NCBI GenBank assembly: GCA_013299045.1
Contig: JAAFJX010000009.1
Coordinates: forward strand, 84,261-148,260
Direction of reading: 5' to 3'
Source: Cytophagales bacterium
GTDB lineage: Bacteria; Bacteroidota; Bacteroidia; Cytophagales; Bernardetiaceae
Length of the DNA stretch: 64,000 nucleotides
Below, piece after piece: positions 54,605-63,896 of this stretch; the stretch's first letter is position 1, and each line of letters opens with the position of its first letter. The notes beneath the pieces were generated by a model. It made no database searches, had not been told where the DNA came from, and saw only the letters and a program-made list of their open reading frames with translations. The position numbers and the translations under genes were made by a program.

Positions 54605-57280
54605 TTACAAAAGTTGCTTGGCTTTTTCCAGTACAAGCTCCAAGCCCTTAGGCTCTTTTCCAGCAGCTGTTGCAAAGAACTTTTGACCACCACCACCACC
54701 CTGCACAAGGCTGGCCAGCTCTCTGATAATCTTAGACGCATCTAAATCCCTTTCAGCCACCAGACTATCCGAAATCATCAGTGCTATATGGGCTTTTCCG
54801 TCTATTTCAGCCGCCAATACCGAAACCAAATTGTGGTACTGCTGCCGAAGTTGGAAGGAAAGCGTTTTGAGAGCGTCTGTATTCGGTACATCTACAAGCT
54901 GTGTTAAAAAATTGACCCCTCCTTTTTGCTCAATTTTTCTACTCAGCGCTTCTTTGAGGAGTTGTAGCTCTTTGGTTTGCAGGCGTTCTACCTCTTTTTG
55001 AAAACGAGTTTTTTCATCCTGTAAGTCTATAACAGCTTTGAGCAAATCCTTCGGGTTTTTAAGGGCTTCTTTGAGCTGCTGTACTAAAGCAAGTTTTTCA
55101 TTAACAAACCGCTCTGCTTCGGTAGCTGTGATGGCTTCAATGCGGCGTACACCAGCTGCCACCGAACTCTCGGCTACAATTTTCAACAAACCAATTTGCC
55201 CAGTATTCTTGGCGTGCGTACCGCCACAGAGTTCTACCGAAAAGTCCTTGTCAAAAGTAATAACACGCACAAAGTCGCCGTACTTTTCACCAAAAAGAGC
55301 CATAGCGCCCATCTGCTTGGCATCTTCTATGGGTACGTTTCGGCGTTCTTCCAAAGGAATATTTTGCCTAATTCTTTCGTTAACAATATGTTCTATGCTA
55401 GCCAATTCCTCCTCGCCTACTTTTGCAAAGTGCGAAAAATCAAAGCGCAAGGCTTCTTCATTGACCAAAGAGCCTTTTTGAGCCACGTGTACGCCCAGTA
55501 CATTGCGCAGAGCAGCGTGTAGCAAGTGTGTAGCGGAATGGTTATTTTCAGTCAGTTTACGTTTGGTGCTGTTTACTTGCGCAAAGACCTCTGCCTGCAC
55601 AAAGACGTTACTTAGCGGATAGTGCTTGGCAAATTCTTTGCAGATAGCCTCAAAATTATCGGTCGTTATGAGAACTATCAAATCATTTTCTTTTTTGGTG
55701 TCAATAATTTTGATTGTTCTTGGAGCAGAAAAAGCCTTGTCGCGAATCGTGAGCGTACCAGCATCACCAACTTGGCCGCCGCTCTCTGCATAGAATGGAC
55801 TTTGGCTAATGACAATTTGATAAAGCGTTTGCTTTTTATCGCTTATCTTTCTGTAACGCAGTATTTTTGCAGGGCATTCTAGCAAATCGTAGCCTACGAA
55901 GCAAGCGTCTTCTTCTTCGTCCAGCCAAATCCAGTCGCTTTTTTCGGACTCGCTAGCAGCCCTAGAGCGTTGTTTTTGTATTTCCATTTCAGCTTTAAAA
56001 GCCTCTTCGTCAATACTGAGGCCGTTTTCGCGAGCAATAAGCGCCGTTAAGTCTAGCGGAAAGCCAAAGGTATCATAAAGCTCGAAAACATCTTTGCCTG
56101 CAATTTGCTTGCTTTGCAGCGTATTCTTGAGCAAATCAAAGCGCTTGAGGCCGTTCTCTAGGGTGCGTAAAAAAGAGCTTTCCTCTTCCATAATTACTTT
56201 GCTTACGAAAGTCATTTGGCGGTCTAGCTCAGGAAAAATATCATTAAACTGCTCTGCCAAAGTAGGCACTAGTTCGCACAAAAAAGGAGCACGTAAGCCC
56301 AAAACAGAGTAGCCATAGCGCACTGCTCGGCGTAAGATGCGCCTAATAACATAACCCTGCTTGGCATTTGAAGGCATTTGTCCATCTGCAATCGTGAAAG
56401 CAATGGCGCGAATGTGGTCTGCCACTACACGCATAGCTATATCAGTACTTTCTGCTTTGCCATAGGCCACACCGCTAATTTGTTCCATTTTACGAATCAA
56501 AGGGCCAAATATTTCAGTGTCGTAGTTAGAGCTTTTGCCTCCAATAGCCCGCACCAAACGCTCAAAGCCCATACCTGTATCCACGTGCTTGGCAGGGAGT
56601 TTGACCAAAGATTTATTGGCCTTGCGCTCAAACTCCATAAAAACGATATTCCAAATTTCAATCACTTGGGGGTGGTCGTTATTGACGAGTTCTTTGCCGT
56701 TCAGAGCTTTTCTCTCGGCATCGGGGCGCAAATCTATATGTATTTCGGAACAAGGGCCGCAGGGGCCAGTGTCGCCCATTTCCCAAAAGTTGTCTTTTTT
56801 TGACCCGTAAAGAATACGGTCTGGACTGATGAGCTGACTCCATAGAGCAAACGCGTCGTCGTCTTTGGGCAGGCCGTCTTGCGCATCGCCACCAAAAACA
56901 GTTACGTAAAGGCGGTTTTTGTCCAATTTATAGACATCGGTCAGCAGCTCCCATGCCCACGGAATGGCCTCGTTTTTGAAGTAATCGCCAAAAGACCAAT
57001 TGCCTAGCATTTCAAAAAGAGTGTGGTGATAAGTATCAATACCCACTTCTTCTAAGTCGTTGTGCTTACCAGATACACGGAGGCATTTCTGTGTATCCGC
57101 TATGCGCGGTGCAGTAGGCTGGCCGTTGCCCAAAAAAAAGTCTTTAAACTGCGCCATACCAGAGTTAATAAACATCAAAGTAGGGTCATTTTTAGGGACA
57201 AGAGGGGCTGAAGGCACAATCAAATGCCCTTTAGAAGCAAAAAAATCCAAGAACTGCTGGCGAATAACTTTGGGAGACAT
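54605..57280 (-). CDS. alaS: Alanyl-tRNA synthetase
   Basis: Class II enzyme charging tRNA-Ala. The 891-residue protein has the catalytic domain at about 1-450 (FINSGMAQFKDFFLG, HHTLFEMLGNWSFGDYFK), the editing domain with HSATHLLHA (about 563-571) and CGGTHAKNTGQIG, and the C-Ala/DHHA1 end GGGGGQKFFATAAGK. All expected zinc/editing residues (HxxxH and Cys/His) are present. Length is normal. A good promoter lies within 60 bases upstream. Confidence 0.97.
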   Translation of the reverse strand: MSPKVIRQQFLDFFASKGHLIVPSAPLVPKNDPTLMFINSGMAQFKDFFLGNGQPTAPRIADTQKCLRVSGKHNDLEEVGIDTYHHTLFEMLGNWSFGDYFKNEAIPWAWELLTDVYKLDKNRLYVTVFGGDAQDGLPKDDDAFALWSQLISPDRILYGSKKDNFWEMGDTGPCGPCSEIHIDLRPDAERKALNGKELVNNDHPQVIEIWNIVFMEFERKANKSLVKLPAKHVDTGMGFERLVRAIGGKSSNYDTEIFGPLIRKMEQISGVAYGKAESTDIAMRVVADHIRAIAFTIADGQMPSNAKQGYVIRRILRRAVRYGYSVLGLRAPFLCELVPTLAEQFNDIFPELDRQMTFVSKVIMEEESSFLRTLENGLKRFDLLKNTLQSKQIAGKDVFELYDTFGFPLDLTALIARENGLSIDEEAFKAEMEIQKQRSRAASESEKSDWIWLDEEEDACFVGYDLLECPAKILRYRKISDKKQTLYQIVISQSPFYAESGGQVGDAGTLTIRDKAFSAPRTIKIIDTKKENDLIVLITTDNFEAICKEFAKHYPLSNVFVQAEVFAQVNSTKRKLTENNHSATHLLHAALRNVLGVHVAQKGSLVNEEALRFDFSHFAKVGEEELASIEHIVNERIRQNIPLEERRNVPIEDAKQMGAMALFGEKYGDFVRVITFDKDFSVELCGGTHAKNTGQIGLLKIVAESSVAAGVRRIEAITATEAERFVNEKLALVQQLKEALKNPKDLLKAVIDLQDEKTRFQKEVERLQTKELQLLKEALSRKIEQKGGVNFLTQLVDVPNTDALKTLSFQLRQQYHNLVSVLAAEIDGKAHIALMISDSLVAERDLDASKIIRELASLVQGGGGGQKFFATAAGKEPKGLELVLEKAKQLL

Positions 57281-57304
57281 AGCGCAAATACATTTTTAGG
57301 AGCG

Positions 57305-57335
57305 CAAAACTAGTTATTTTTTTCTATAGTGCAAA
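57305..57335 (-). promoter_or_regulatory. Promoter of alaS
   Basis: On the minus strand TTTG (57332-57335), a 19-base spacer and TAGTTTTG (57305-57312) match the -33/-7 consensus, 24 bases before the ATG. Confidence 0.7.
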
Positions 57336-57473
57336 ATCAAAATATCCCTTAGGGCGCGAGGCTCTAGCTGCTATTTGTTAGAGGGTATGTGTGTAATTCC
57401 TCAATTGAGGTAAGGCAAAGTTTGCAGTATCCCAAATATCATAAAATAAAATCAAGATTATTTTTCAGATACA

Positions 57474-57571
57474 TAGTCGTCCCTTAAAATACATCTAATA
57501 TATTTTGAAGATGAAGTGCTTGTTTAATTTGCTGGCAATAAATACCTTAGATATGTTTTAAGGGACAACTA
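57474..57571. mobile_element. Minimal family A element (98 bp)
   Basis: The left end tagtcgtcccttaaaataca then tctaa and the right end ttagatatgttttaagggac then aacta are inverted over 25 bases with three mismatches. The core (gaagatgaagtgcttgttta) matches the end of larger copies. This is the smallest complete copy, and it defines both termini most cleanly. The rest of the 57281-57715 gap holds the alaS promoter and an A/T-rich stretch. Confidence 0.9.
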
Positions 57572-57715
57572 AATATGATAAACGCTGGGAGATTTTGTAG
57601 CAAGACAATCTGTCGTTTTAGAAAAAAATACTACTTTTTTTTGTACTATTCATTTAAAATACTTACATTGCGGCTATGGTTTGTTTTTTGTGTTACAAAT
57701 GCTTAATTTTTTTCT

Positions 57716-58219
57716 ATGGAAACGCTCAAAGACCCTTTTTCAGTTCGTATGATAACGTCCGATAACAGCTTGAATAAACAAGTTTTGTACTCGTCCATAC
57801 ACGCGCAACATTGGTATGAGCCAGAGCGGCAAACTATGTATTCTAAATGGCTTGATGGTACAAAAACCATGACTTCCATTAGCTTTAAAACCGAAATGCT
57901 GGAGTGGCTCAAGGCTATTGAAAGTTGCAGGCCTGTTTATATTTTCGATATTTGCATAGATTTTTATTACGCCATTTCTAGTGATGAAATTTTTTGGGCA
58001 GCCAATATTTTGAACGCGGGCATGGTAGAAGCAGGTGTTAAGCGTTATGCACACGTTATCCCAACCAATCTGTTTGCAGAGCGCTCGGTGGAACTACTTT
58101 TTGAAGAGTTCTTGAATATGCGCTTGCGCAATCAATACCCTATTCGTCATTTTGTGGGTGCAGAATTGGCTTACGCATGGCTTTATGAAACAAACGGCAC
58201 TAAGGGACGAGAATATTAA
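57716..58219 (+). CDS. Uncharacterised cytosolic protein (STAS/SpoIIAA-like shape)
   Basis: A 167-residue soluble protein. The alternation of strands and helices (KQVLYSSIHAQHWYEP, RPVYIFDICIDFYYAISSDE, AGVKRYAHVIPTNLFAERSV) suggests an alpha/beta fold like the STAS/SpoIIAA group, without a clear phospho-acceptor Ser. I do not recognise a named family. It lies 120 bases upstream of an ABC transporter gene on the same strand, and a weak promoter (TTG-N20-TACATTGC) precedes it. Confidence 0.55.
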   Translation: METLKDPFSVRMITSDNSLNKQVLYSSIHAQHWYEPERQTMYSKWLDGTKTMTSISFKTEMLEWLKAIESCRPVYIFDICIDFYYAISSDEIFWAANILNAGMVEAGVKRYAHVIPTNLFAERSVELLFEEFLNMRLRNQYPIRHFVGAELAYAWLYETNGTKGREY

Positions 58220-58339
58220 TTAAAAAATTTGCGTGTTACGCGCATTGCATTTACATTTACAGGCAAAAGGTTTTAATGAAGCGCCCCACTTCAGCAACTA
58301 GCTTATTGACAGGCATTTATACTTCACCCTCACAATTTT

Positions 58340-59029
58340 ATGTCTTACTTGCTCAAGACAGAGCGCCTTCGTAAAGTTTATACAGCTTTTGACGTGGCGA
58401 CTGTAGCGCTAGATGGCGTTGATTTGAACATCAAACGCGGAGAGTTTGTGGCCATCATGGGGCAGTCGGGCTGCGGCAAATCCTCTTTGTTGAATATTTT
58501 AGGGCTTTTGGACTTGCCTACCGCTGGTGAAATGTACTTTATGGGGCAGGCTATTTCCAAGCTAAGTGCTGCCGAACGCAACACGCTTCGTAAAATGCAC
58601 ATTGGCTTTGTTTTTCAGAGCTTTAACTTGATAGATGAATTAACTGTTTATGAGAACATAGAGCTCCCGCTCATTTATAGAAAGGTGCCTATCCAGGAGC
58701 GTCGCAAACTGGTTTATGACATTATGGACGAGATGGATATTAGTCATAAGCGACATTATTTTCCAAAACAGCTTTCGGGTGGGCAGCAGCAACGTGTGGC
58801 TTTTTCGCGGGCTGTGGTGGCAGACCCAGAACTCATTTTGGCAGATGAACCCACCGGCAATTTGGACTCTGCACATGGGCAAGATGTCATGAACCTCCTT
58901 AGCCGTCTTAATGAAAAGGGCACAACGATTGTCATTGTTACGCACTCTCCAGCTTATGCCAATTATAGCCGCCGCGTCATACATCTTTTTGATGGCCATA
59001 TTGTTACAGACGCACTCATCACCATTTAA
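58340..59029 (+). CDS. ABC transporter ATP-binding protein (MacB/LolD type)
   Basis: A 229-residue ATPase. Walker A GQSGCGKSS is at 41-49, Q-loop FQSFNLIDELT at 92-102, signature LSGGQQ at 145-150, Walker B LILADEP at 165-171, and H-loop IVTHSP near 206. The sequence type (MGQSGCGKSSLLNILGLLD, PTGNLDS) is that of FtsE/LolD/MacB exporters. The permease gene starts 11 bases after its stop, so the two form one operon. Confidence 0.93.
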   Translation: MSYLLKTERLRKVYTAFDVATVALDGVDLNIKRGEFVAIMGQSGCGKSSLLNILGLLDLPTAGEMYFMGQAISKLSAAERNTLRKMHIGFVFQSFNLIDELTVYENIELPLIYRKVPIQERRKLVYDIMDEMDISHKRHYFPKQLSGGQQQRVAFSRAVVADPELILADEPTGNLDSAHGQDVMNLLSRLNEKGTTIVIVTHSPAYANYSRRVIHLFDGHIVTDALITI

Positions 59030-59040
59030 GAGGCTGGACT

Positions 59041-61548
59041 ATGCTCAAAAACTACATCATCATAGCTTGGCGTAATCTCTATAACCAAAAGGTTTATTCC
59101 ATTATCAACGTTTTGGGTTTGGCGCTCGGTATTGCCTGTTTTACGGTGCTGCACACCATGATTCGCTACGAAATGCGTTATGACCTCTCGTTCAAAAACT
59201 ACGAAGGTATTTACAGAATTACCTCCAACGTCATCAAAGACCGCATAGGCATCAAAACACCACGTTCGGCTTATCCTCTGGCCGACAAGATGCGTAAGAG
59301 CTTTCCGGAAGATATTGCTCATTTGAGCCGACTTTTCAAACTCAACTTGCCTTTTCAGAATGTGTGGGCAAATGGGCGAAACTATCATGAAAAACTCGTC
59401 TTTTATGCCGACAGTAACTTTTTAGAGGTATTTGATATGCCACTGAGTGCTGGCAGTTCTAAAACGGCCTTAACGAAGCCGAATAGTGCAATAGTATCTA
59501 GTAAGATTGCCAAAAGGTATTTTCAAGAAACCTCGCCAATAGGCCAAAAACTTATTTTGCGCAATGAGGATACACTAACCATTACGGGCGTTTTTGCAGA
59601 TACAGACAACCCCTCCCACCTCAAGTTTGATATTCTGGCCTCTTTTTCTAGTATTTACGATTTACCTATTTTTGCTAGAATCAATAAAAATTGGACTTCT
59701 CTGCCAGTATGGACTTATTTTTTGCTCAAAGAAGGCGCTGATATTAAAAACATAGAGGCTAATTTGCCCAAAGTGGTCAAAACATACTATGATTCAACTT
59801 TTTCGGCTTACTATGAAATGGGCATACAGCCTCTTAAAGACATACACTTGCGCTCCAATTTAGACTATGAAGTGAGCGAAAATGGTGATTATCGCTACGT
59901 ATATATCTTCTGGGGGCTTTCGCTCATTGTTTTGGTGGTGGCTGGTATCAACTACATGAACTTAGCCACAGCGCGCTCCTCGCTTCGTGCCAAAGAAATT
60001 GGAGTCCGCAAAGCGCTTGGTGCGGCGCGTGGTGAACTGATGAAGCAATTTTTGTGCGAGTCCATGCTTTTGAGCCTTTTGGCTATTTTTGTTGCCCTCA
60101 TCTTGTTGGAGTGGGTTTTACCATCTATCAACAACTTGTTTGAATACAAAGTCATTGAGGTTTATGTCATGGACTTTGAAATTTTGGCGGCAGCGCTTTG
60201 TTCAGGCTTGGCTGTGGGTTTTTTGGCGGGGCTTTATCCGGCTTACTATCTTTCGTCTATGGAGGCCACCGATATTTTTAAAGGCAACTTTGTTTTGAGC
60301 GTCCATTCAAAGGGTTTTCGTAAAGTGCTTGTTGTGGTACAATTTGTTATTTCATTTTGCTTACTCGCGACTACTTTTGTGTGTATCAACCAGCTCCAAT
60401 TTCTGAAACACACCAAGCTAGGCTATGATAAAGACCAAGTTGTGATAGTACCCGCCCCTTATGCTCCACTTATGCGTCAGTACGAATGCTTTAAGGCCGA
60501 TTTATTGGAGTATCCCGACATACTCGGAGTTACAAGTATGGGTGAGTTGATTGGTAACAATCGCGATATTTTTGCTTTTCAAGTTCCTAGCTGCAAGAGG
60601 TCTGATAGCCTAGAAATGCAGTTTCACCATGCCATGATGGTAAGACCAGACTTTGAGAAAACCATGGGCCTTAAATTATTGGCAGGACGTTTCTTTAACT
60701 CCGATTACCCACTTACAGAGCGTTCCAAGAATAATTGCCTAACCAAAAACAGCAGCTGGGCCGACAGCACCACAACAGACGATGAGTTTAAGGCCATCAT
60801 TGTAAACAGAGAAATGACCAAGTATTTGGGTTATAAAACACCACAAGAGGCCATAGGTAGGCCCTTTTTGCTCATTAAAAGTAAATTATACAGCCAAATG
60901 CCACATCAAGAGCGCATTATTGGCGTAGTAGAGGATTTTCATTTTATGCCTCTATATGACCAAATGAAGCCCTTTGCACTCGTGCTTTCTAGCGGCAGAG
61001 GTAAGAATTATACTTACTATTTGGCTATACGCATTAAGAAAGGGCATACAGAAGCAGCCCTAGACTATGTCAGTCAAATATGGGCTAATTATTCAGAGCC
61101 TAAAGCCTTTGAGTATTTCTTTTTGAGCGAAAAACTGAACAGTCAGTACATCAAAGAGCAACGTTTGAGTGAAATTACGGCGTATTTTTCTATGATTGCC
61201 ATTCTCATTGCCTGCTTAGGACTTTGGGGGCTTTCCTCTTTTGTGGTGGCGCGCAAAAGAAAAGAAATTGGTATTCGCAAAGCATTGGGTGCAAGTAGCT
61301 TGAGTATTGTTTTTATGCTGAATAAAGATTTTCTCATCTTAGTTCTGCAAAGCATTTTTATTGGGACGGCAGTATCCTACTTTGCTCTAAATCAATGGCT
61401 TGGTAGTTTTGCCTACCACGTCAATCTGAATTGGGGATTATTGCTTTTAAGCGGCATCATTGTTTTTGACATCGCGCTTATTACAGTGAGTATTCAAACT
61501 ATTCGGGCTTCGCAACAAAATCCGGTGGACGTTATCAACCAAGAGTAG
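59041..61548 (+). CDS. FtsX/MacB-type ABC permease
   Basis: An 835-residue permease with two FtsX repeats: helices at about 21-43, then a periplasmic MacB-like domain, three helices around 285-400 (including ARSSLRAKEIGVRKALGAAR), another helix near 425, a second periplasmic domain and three C-terminal helices with RKRKEIGIRKALGASSLSIV. This double-length form, with start KNYIIIAWRNLYNQKVYSII, is common in Bacteroidota. Together with the ATPase 11 bases upstream it likely exports peptides, lipoproteins or antimicrobials. Substrate unknown. Confidence 0.9.
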   Translation: MLKNYIIIAWRNLYNQKVYSIINVLGLALGIACFTVLHTMIRYEMRYDLSFKNYEGIYRITSNVIKDRIGIKTPRSAYPLADKMRKSFPEDIAHLSRLFKLNLPFQNVWANGRNYHEKLVFYADSNFLEVFDMPLSAGSSKTALTKPNSAIVSSKIAKRYFQETSPIGQKLILRNEDTLTITGVFADTDNPSHLKFDILASFSSIYDLPIFARINKNWTSLPVWTYFLLKEGADIKNIEANLPKVVKTYYDSTFSAYYEMGIQPLKDIHLRSNLDYEVSENGDYRYVYIFWGLSLIVLVVAGINYMNLATARSSLRAKEIGVRKALGAARGELMKQFLCESMLLSLLAIFVALILLEWVLPSINNLFEYKVIEVYVMDFEILAAALCSGLAVGFLAGLYPAYYLSSMEATDIFKGNFVLSVHSKGFRKVLVVVQFVISFCLLATTFVCINQLQFLKHTKLGYDKDQVVIVPAPYAPLMRQYECFKADLLEYPDILGVTSMGELIGNNRDIFAFQVPSCKRSDSLEMQFHHAMMVRPDFEKTMGLKLLAGRFFNSDYPLTERSKNNCLTKNSSWADSTTTDDEFKAIIVNREMTKYLGYKTPQEAIGRPFLLIKSKLYSQMPHQERIIGVVEDFHFMPLYDQMKPFALVLSSGRGKNYTYYLAIRIKKGHTEAALDYVSQIWANYSEPKAFEYFFLSEKLNSQYIKEQRLSEITAYFSMIAILIACLGLWGLSSFVVARKRKEIGIRKALGASSLSIVFMLNKDFLILVLQSIFIGTAVSYFALNQWLGSFAYHVNLNWGLLLLSGIIVFDIALITVSIQTIRASQQNPVDVINQE

Positions 61549-61590
61549 GCAAGAATGCTCAGGGCTTTTACTTTTTCTATCAAAAATAAC

Positions 61591-61619
61591 TTGGCTATCA
61601 AAAAAATGAACTATTTTTG
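61591..61619 (+). promoter_or_regulatory. Candidate promoter of rfbA
   Basis: TTG (61591-61593), an 18-base spacer and TATTTTTG (61612-61619) approach the -33/-7 consensus about 95 bases upstream of the ATG. Confidence 0.4.
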
Positions 61620-61713
61620 CGCAAAGCAATAGGCAAGGTATTGGACGTAAATAACTATAAATCAATCTTTTGTATAAATCGTCTTTGCGAAAGCTATTAA
61701 TTTTAAAACAACC

Positions 61714-62580
61714 ATGAAAGGCATTATTCTTGCGGGCGGCTCAGGTACACGCCTACACCCCCTCACGCTCGTTATGAGCAAGCAGCTCCTACCCGTTTAT
61801 GATAAACCCATGATTTACTACCCGCTATCGGTGCTTATGCAGGCGGGCATAAACGATATTCTGATTATTTCTACACCCCATGATATGCCTCATTTTCAGA
61901 GACTTTTGGGCGATGGTAAACAAATTGGCTGTCAATTTACTTACGCCATTCAGGAAGTACCGAACGGTTTGGCGCAGGCTTTCGTTATAGGCAAATCTTT
62001 TATTGGTAAGGACAAAGTAGCACTTATTCTTGGCGATAATATTTTCTATGGCAATGGCCTGGAAGCCATGCTTCAGCGCAACTATGATGCCGATGGTGGG
62101 GTCATTTTTGCCTATCATGTTTCTGACCCTGAGCGCTATGGCGTAGTAGATTTTGACCAAAACCGAAAGGCAATTTCTATCGAAGAAAAACCAAAACAGC
62201 CCAAATCCAACTATGCAGTACCGGGTTTATATTTTTATGACAACAAGGTGATTGAAATTGCCGAAAACCTGAAGCCGTCGGCCAGAGGCGAGTACGAGAT
62301 TACGGACGTAAACCGTGAATATTTGCAACGCGGCCACCTTTCAGTAGAAATCATGGACAGAGGCATAGCTTGGCTAGATACAGGTACTTTTGACTCTCTT
62401 ACGCACGCCTGCCAGTTTGTGCAAGTCATAGAGGCGCGGCAAGGACTTAAAGTGGGTTGTATTGAGGAAATTGCTTATCAACGCGGCTTTATTAATGCAG
62501 AGGGCTTGGAGCGTGTGGCTTCACCACTGATGAAAAGCGGCTACGGTCAGTATTTAATGGGCTTATTGAATAAAAAATAG
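61714..62580 (+). CDS. rfbA: Glucose-1-phosphate thymidylyltransferase
   Basis: Makes dTDP-glucose from dTTP and glucose-1-phosphate, first step to dTDP-rhamnose. The 288-residue protein has the nucleotide loop [11 protein letters not shown] (8-18), [20 protein letters not shown] (24-43), LGDNIFYG (110-117), and [20 protein letters not shown] (about 156-175). Length fits RfbA/RmlA. The usual rfbB, C and D genes do not follow; the UDP-glucuronate decarboxylase at 20984 is a separate sugar-nucleotide gene. Confidence 0.94.
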   Translation: MKGIILAGGSGTRLHPLTLVMSKQLLPVYDKPMIYYPLSVLMQAGINDILIISTPHDMPHFQRLLGDGKQIGCQFTYAIQEVPNGLAQAFVIGKSFIGKDKVALILGDNIFYGNGLEAMLQRNYDADGGVIFAYHVSDPERYGVVDFDQNRKAISIEEKPKQPKSNYAVPGLYFYDNKVIEIAENLKPSARGEYEITDVNREYLQRGHLSVEIMDRGIAWLDTGTFDSLTHACQFVQVIEARQGLKVGCIEEIAYQRGFINAEGLERVASPLMKSGYGQYLMGLLNKK

Positions 62581-62678
62581 CACAGAGGATTTTAATTTTC
62601 TTTCGTAAAATTCAGTTTGGATTTAGCTCTCGTTTCGTTGGTTGAATCTGATTTGTAACTACGCATCAAAAAAAGATT

Positions 62679-63845
62679 ATGCAAACACGCAAGCACTTTA
62701 TGTTATGTCCACTTTGGACTTTTTTATTTATTCTCGGCTTCATGAATATTAGCTCGGTGTGCTTTGCACAAGAGTATACTTTCACTATCTCTACAGATTC
62801 TACATCTGTTCTAAGCTCACACCCCAGTAGGCCATTCATGTACGGTTTTAATTATAATAAAAAAGAGTGCGAAGAGTTTAAATCAGATATAGCGCTTTAT
62901 GGCATCAAAAATGGCGATGTGATAGCAGATATAGGCGCGGCCAGCGGCTGGTATGAGGGTGTGCTTTCTGTTTTTACGGATAGTGTAATATACTATGTGC
63001 AAGATATAGATACCGCTTACACAAGCCTCGGCCAACTAAAAGCAGTTGTTAAGCATTTTTCAGCCATAAGGGAAAGACCTCAAACCAATAAATTTAGGCT
63101 GGTTATAGGCGAAGCTAATGAAACGCTACTCCCCGAAAAGTTTTTTGATATAATTATGATAAAGAATACCTATCACCATTTTGAGGACAAAAACGCTATG
63201 CTGATGGATATAAAGACAAAACTAAAGCCTAATGGGGTTATCTGGGTAATGGACGAGGCATTCTCTAATCAGTATGCACAAACAAAACACGGCGGTTGTA
63301 AGATAAAGGCAGAAAAAATAGATGACGTTCTAAGTGCATTTAAGTTACATGGTTTTCATTTGTTCAAATCAGTAGCACCAATGAGCGCCTACTACAACAG
63401 TTTGTGCTTCTCGCTAGACCCACAAAAAGCAAGCGATTTTAAAACCAGAATACAGGAGAAAGCCTATTTAACAGAACTTCTTGAGCAATTTAATTTACCC
63501 AAAACAAATAAAAGTTCAAGGGCATCTATGGCTTTGGCCGAGAGGATAAAACCAAGCATTCCTGTACTTTTAGAAACTTATCCATCATTAGATAATTATC
63601 TAAATAAAGTGGGTCATCATCTTTTGCGTACAAAGAAGCTCAAGGCTGCCATTAATATATTTAAGGCCAATATCATGCTGTTTCCTGATGCTTATACCCC
63701 TTATAACAGCTTGGGTGAGGCGTATTGGAAAGCCAAAAATTACTCTGCCTCCCTCGTTTGCTATGAAAAATCTCTAGCTCTAGCACCCGACAACAAAAAC
63801 GCCAAAGAGTACATTCAAAAGATAAAGAATGCCATGGTTAAATAA
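62679..63845 (+). CDS. Signal-peptide-bearing SAM methyltransferase-like protein with TPR tail
   Basis: A 388-residue protein. A signal peptide is evident (residues 1-30, ending SVCFAQ). The methyltransferase motif I, VIADIGAASGWYEG, is at 81-94; the acidic residue pair in YVQDIDTAY and the FFDIIMIKNTYHHFED segment are motifs II-IV of class I enzymes. The end (about 300-388) has TPR pairs (AAINIFKANIMLFPDAYTPY and NSLGEAYWKAKNYSASLVCY). AdoMet is cytosolic, so an exported methyltransferase is unusual and may no longer be catalytic or may use another ligand. No partner gene is adjacent. Confidence 0.8.
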   Translation: MQTRKHFMLCPLWTFLFILGFMNISSVCFAQEYTFTISTDSTSVLSSHPSRPFMYGFNYNKKECEEFKSDIALYGIKNGDVIADIGAASGWYEGVLSVFTDSVIYYVQDIDTAYTSLGQLKAVVKHFSAIRERPQTNKFRLVIGEANETLLPEKFFDIIMIKNTYHHFEDKNAMLMDIKTKLKPNGVIWVMDEAFSNQYAQTKHGGCKIKAEKIDDVLSAFKLHGFHLFKSVAPMSAYYNSLCFSLDPQKASDFKTRIQEKAYLTELLEQFNLPKTNKSSRASMALAERIKPSIPVLLETYPSLDNYLNKVGHHLLRTKKLKAAINIFKANIMLFPDAYTPYNSLGEAYWKAKNYSASLVCYEKSLALAPDNKNAKEYIQKIKNAMVK

Positions 63846-63896
63846 CCATCTTAAAAATTATGTATCTAAATTTTATAAGTAACTGCAAAAAATTAA

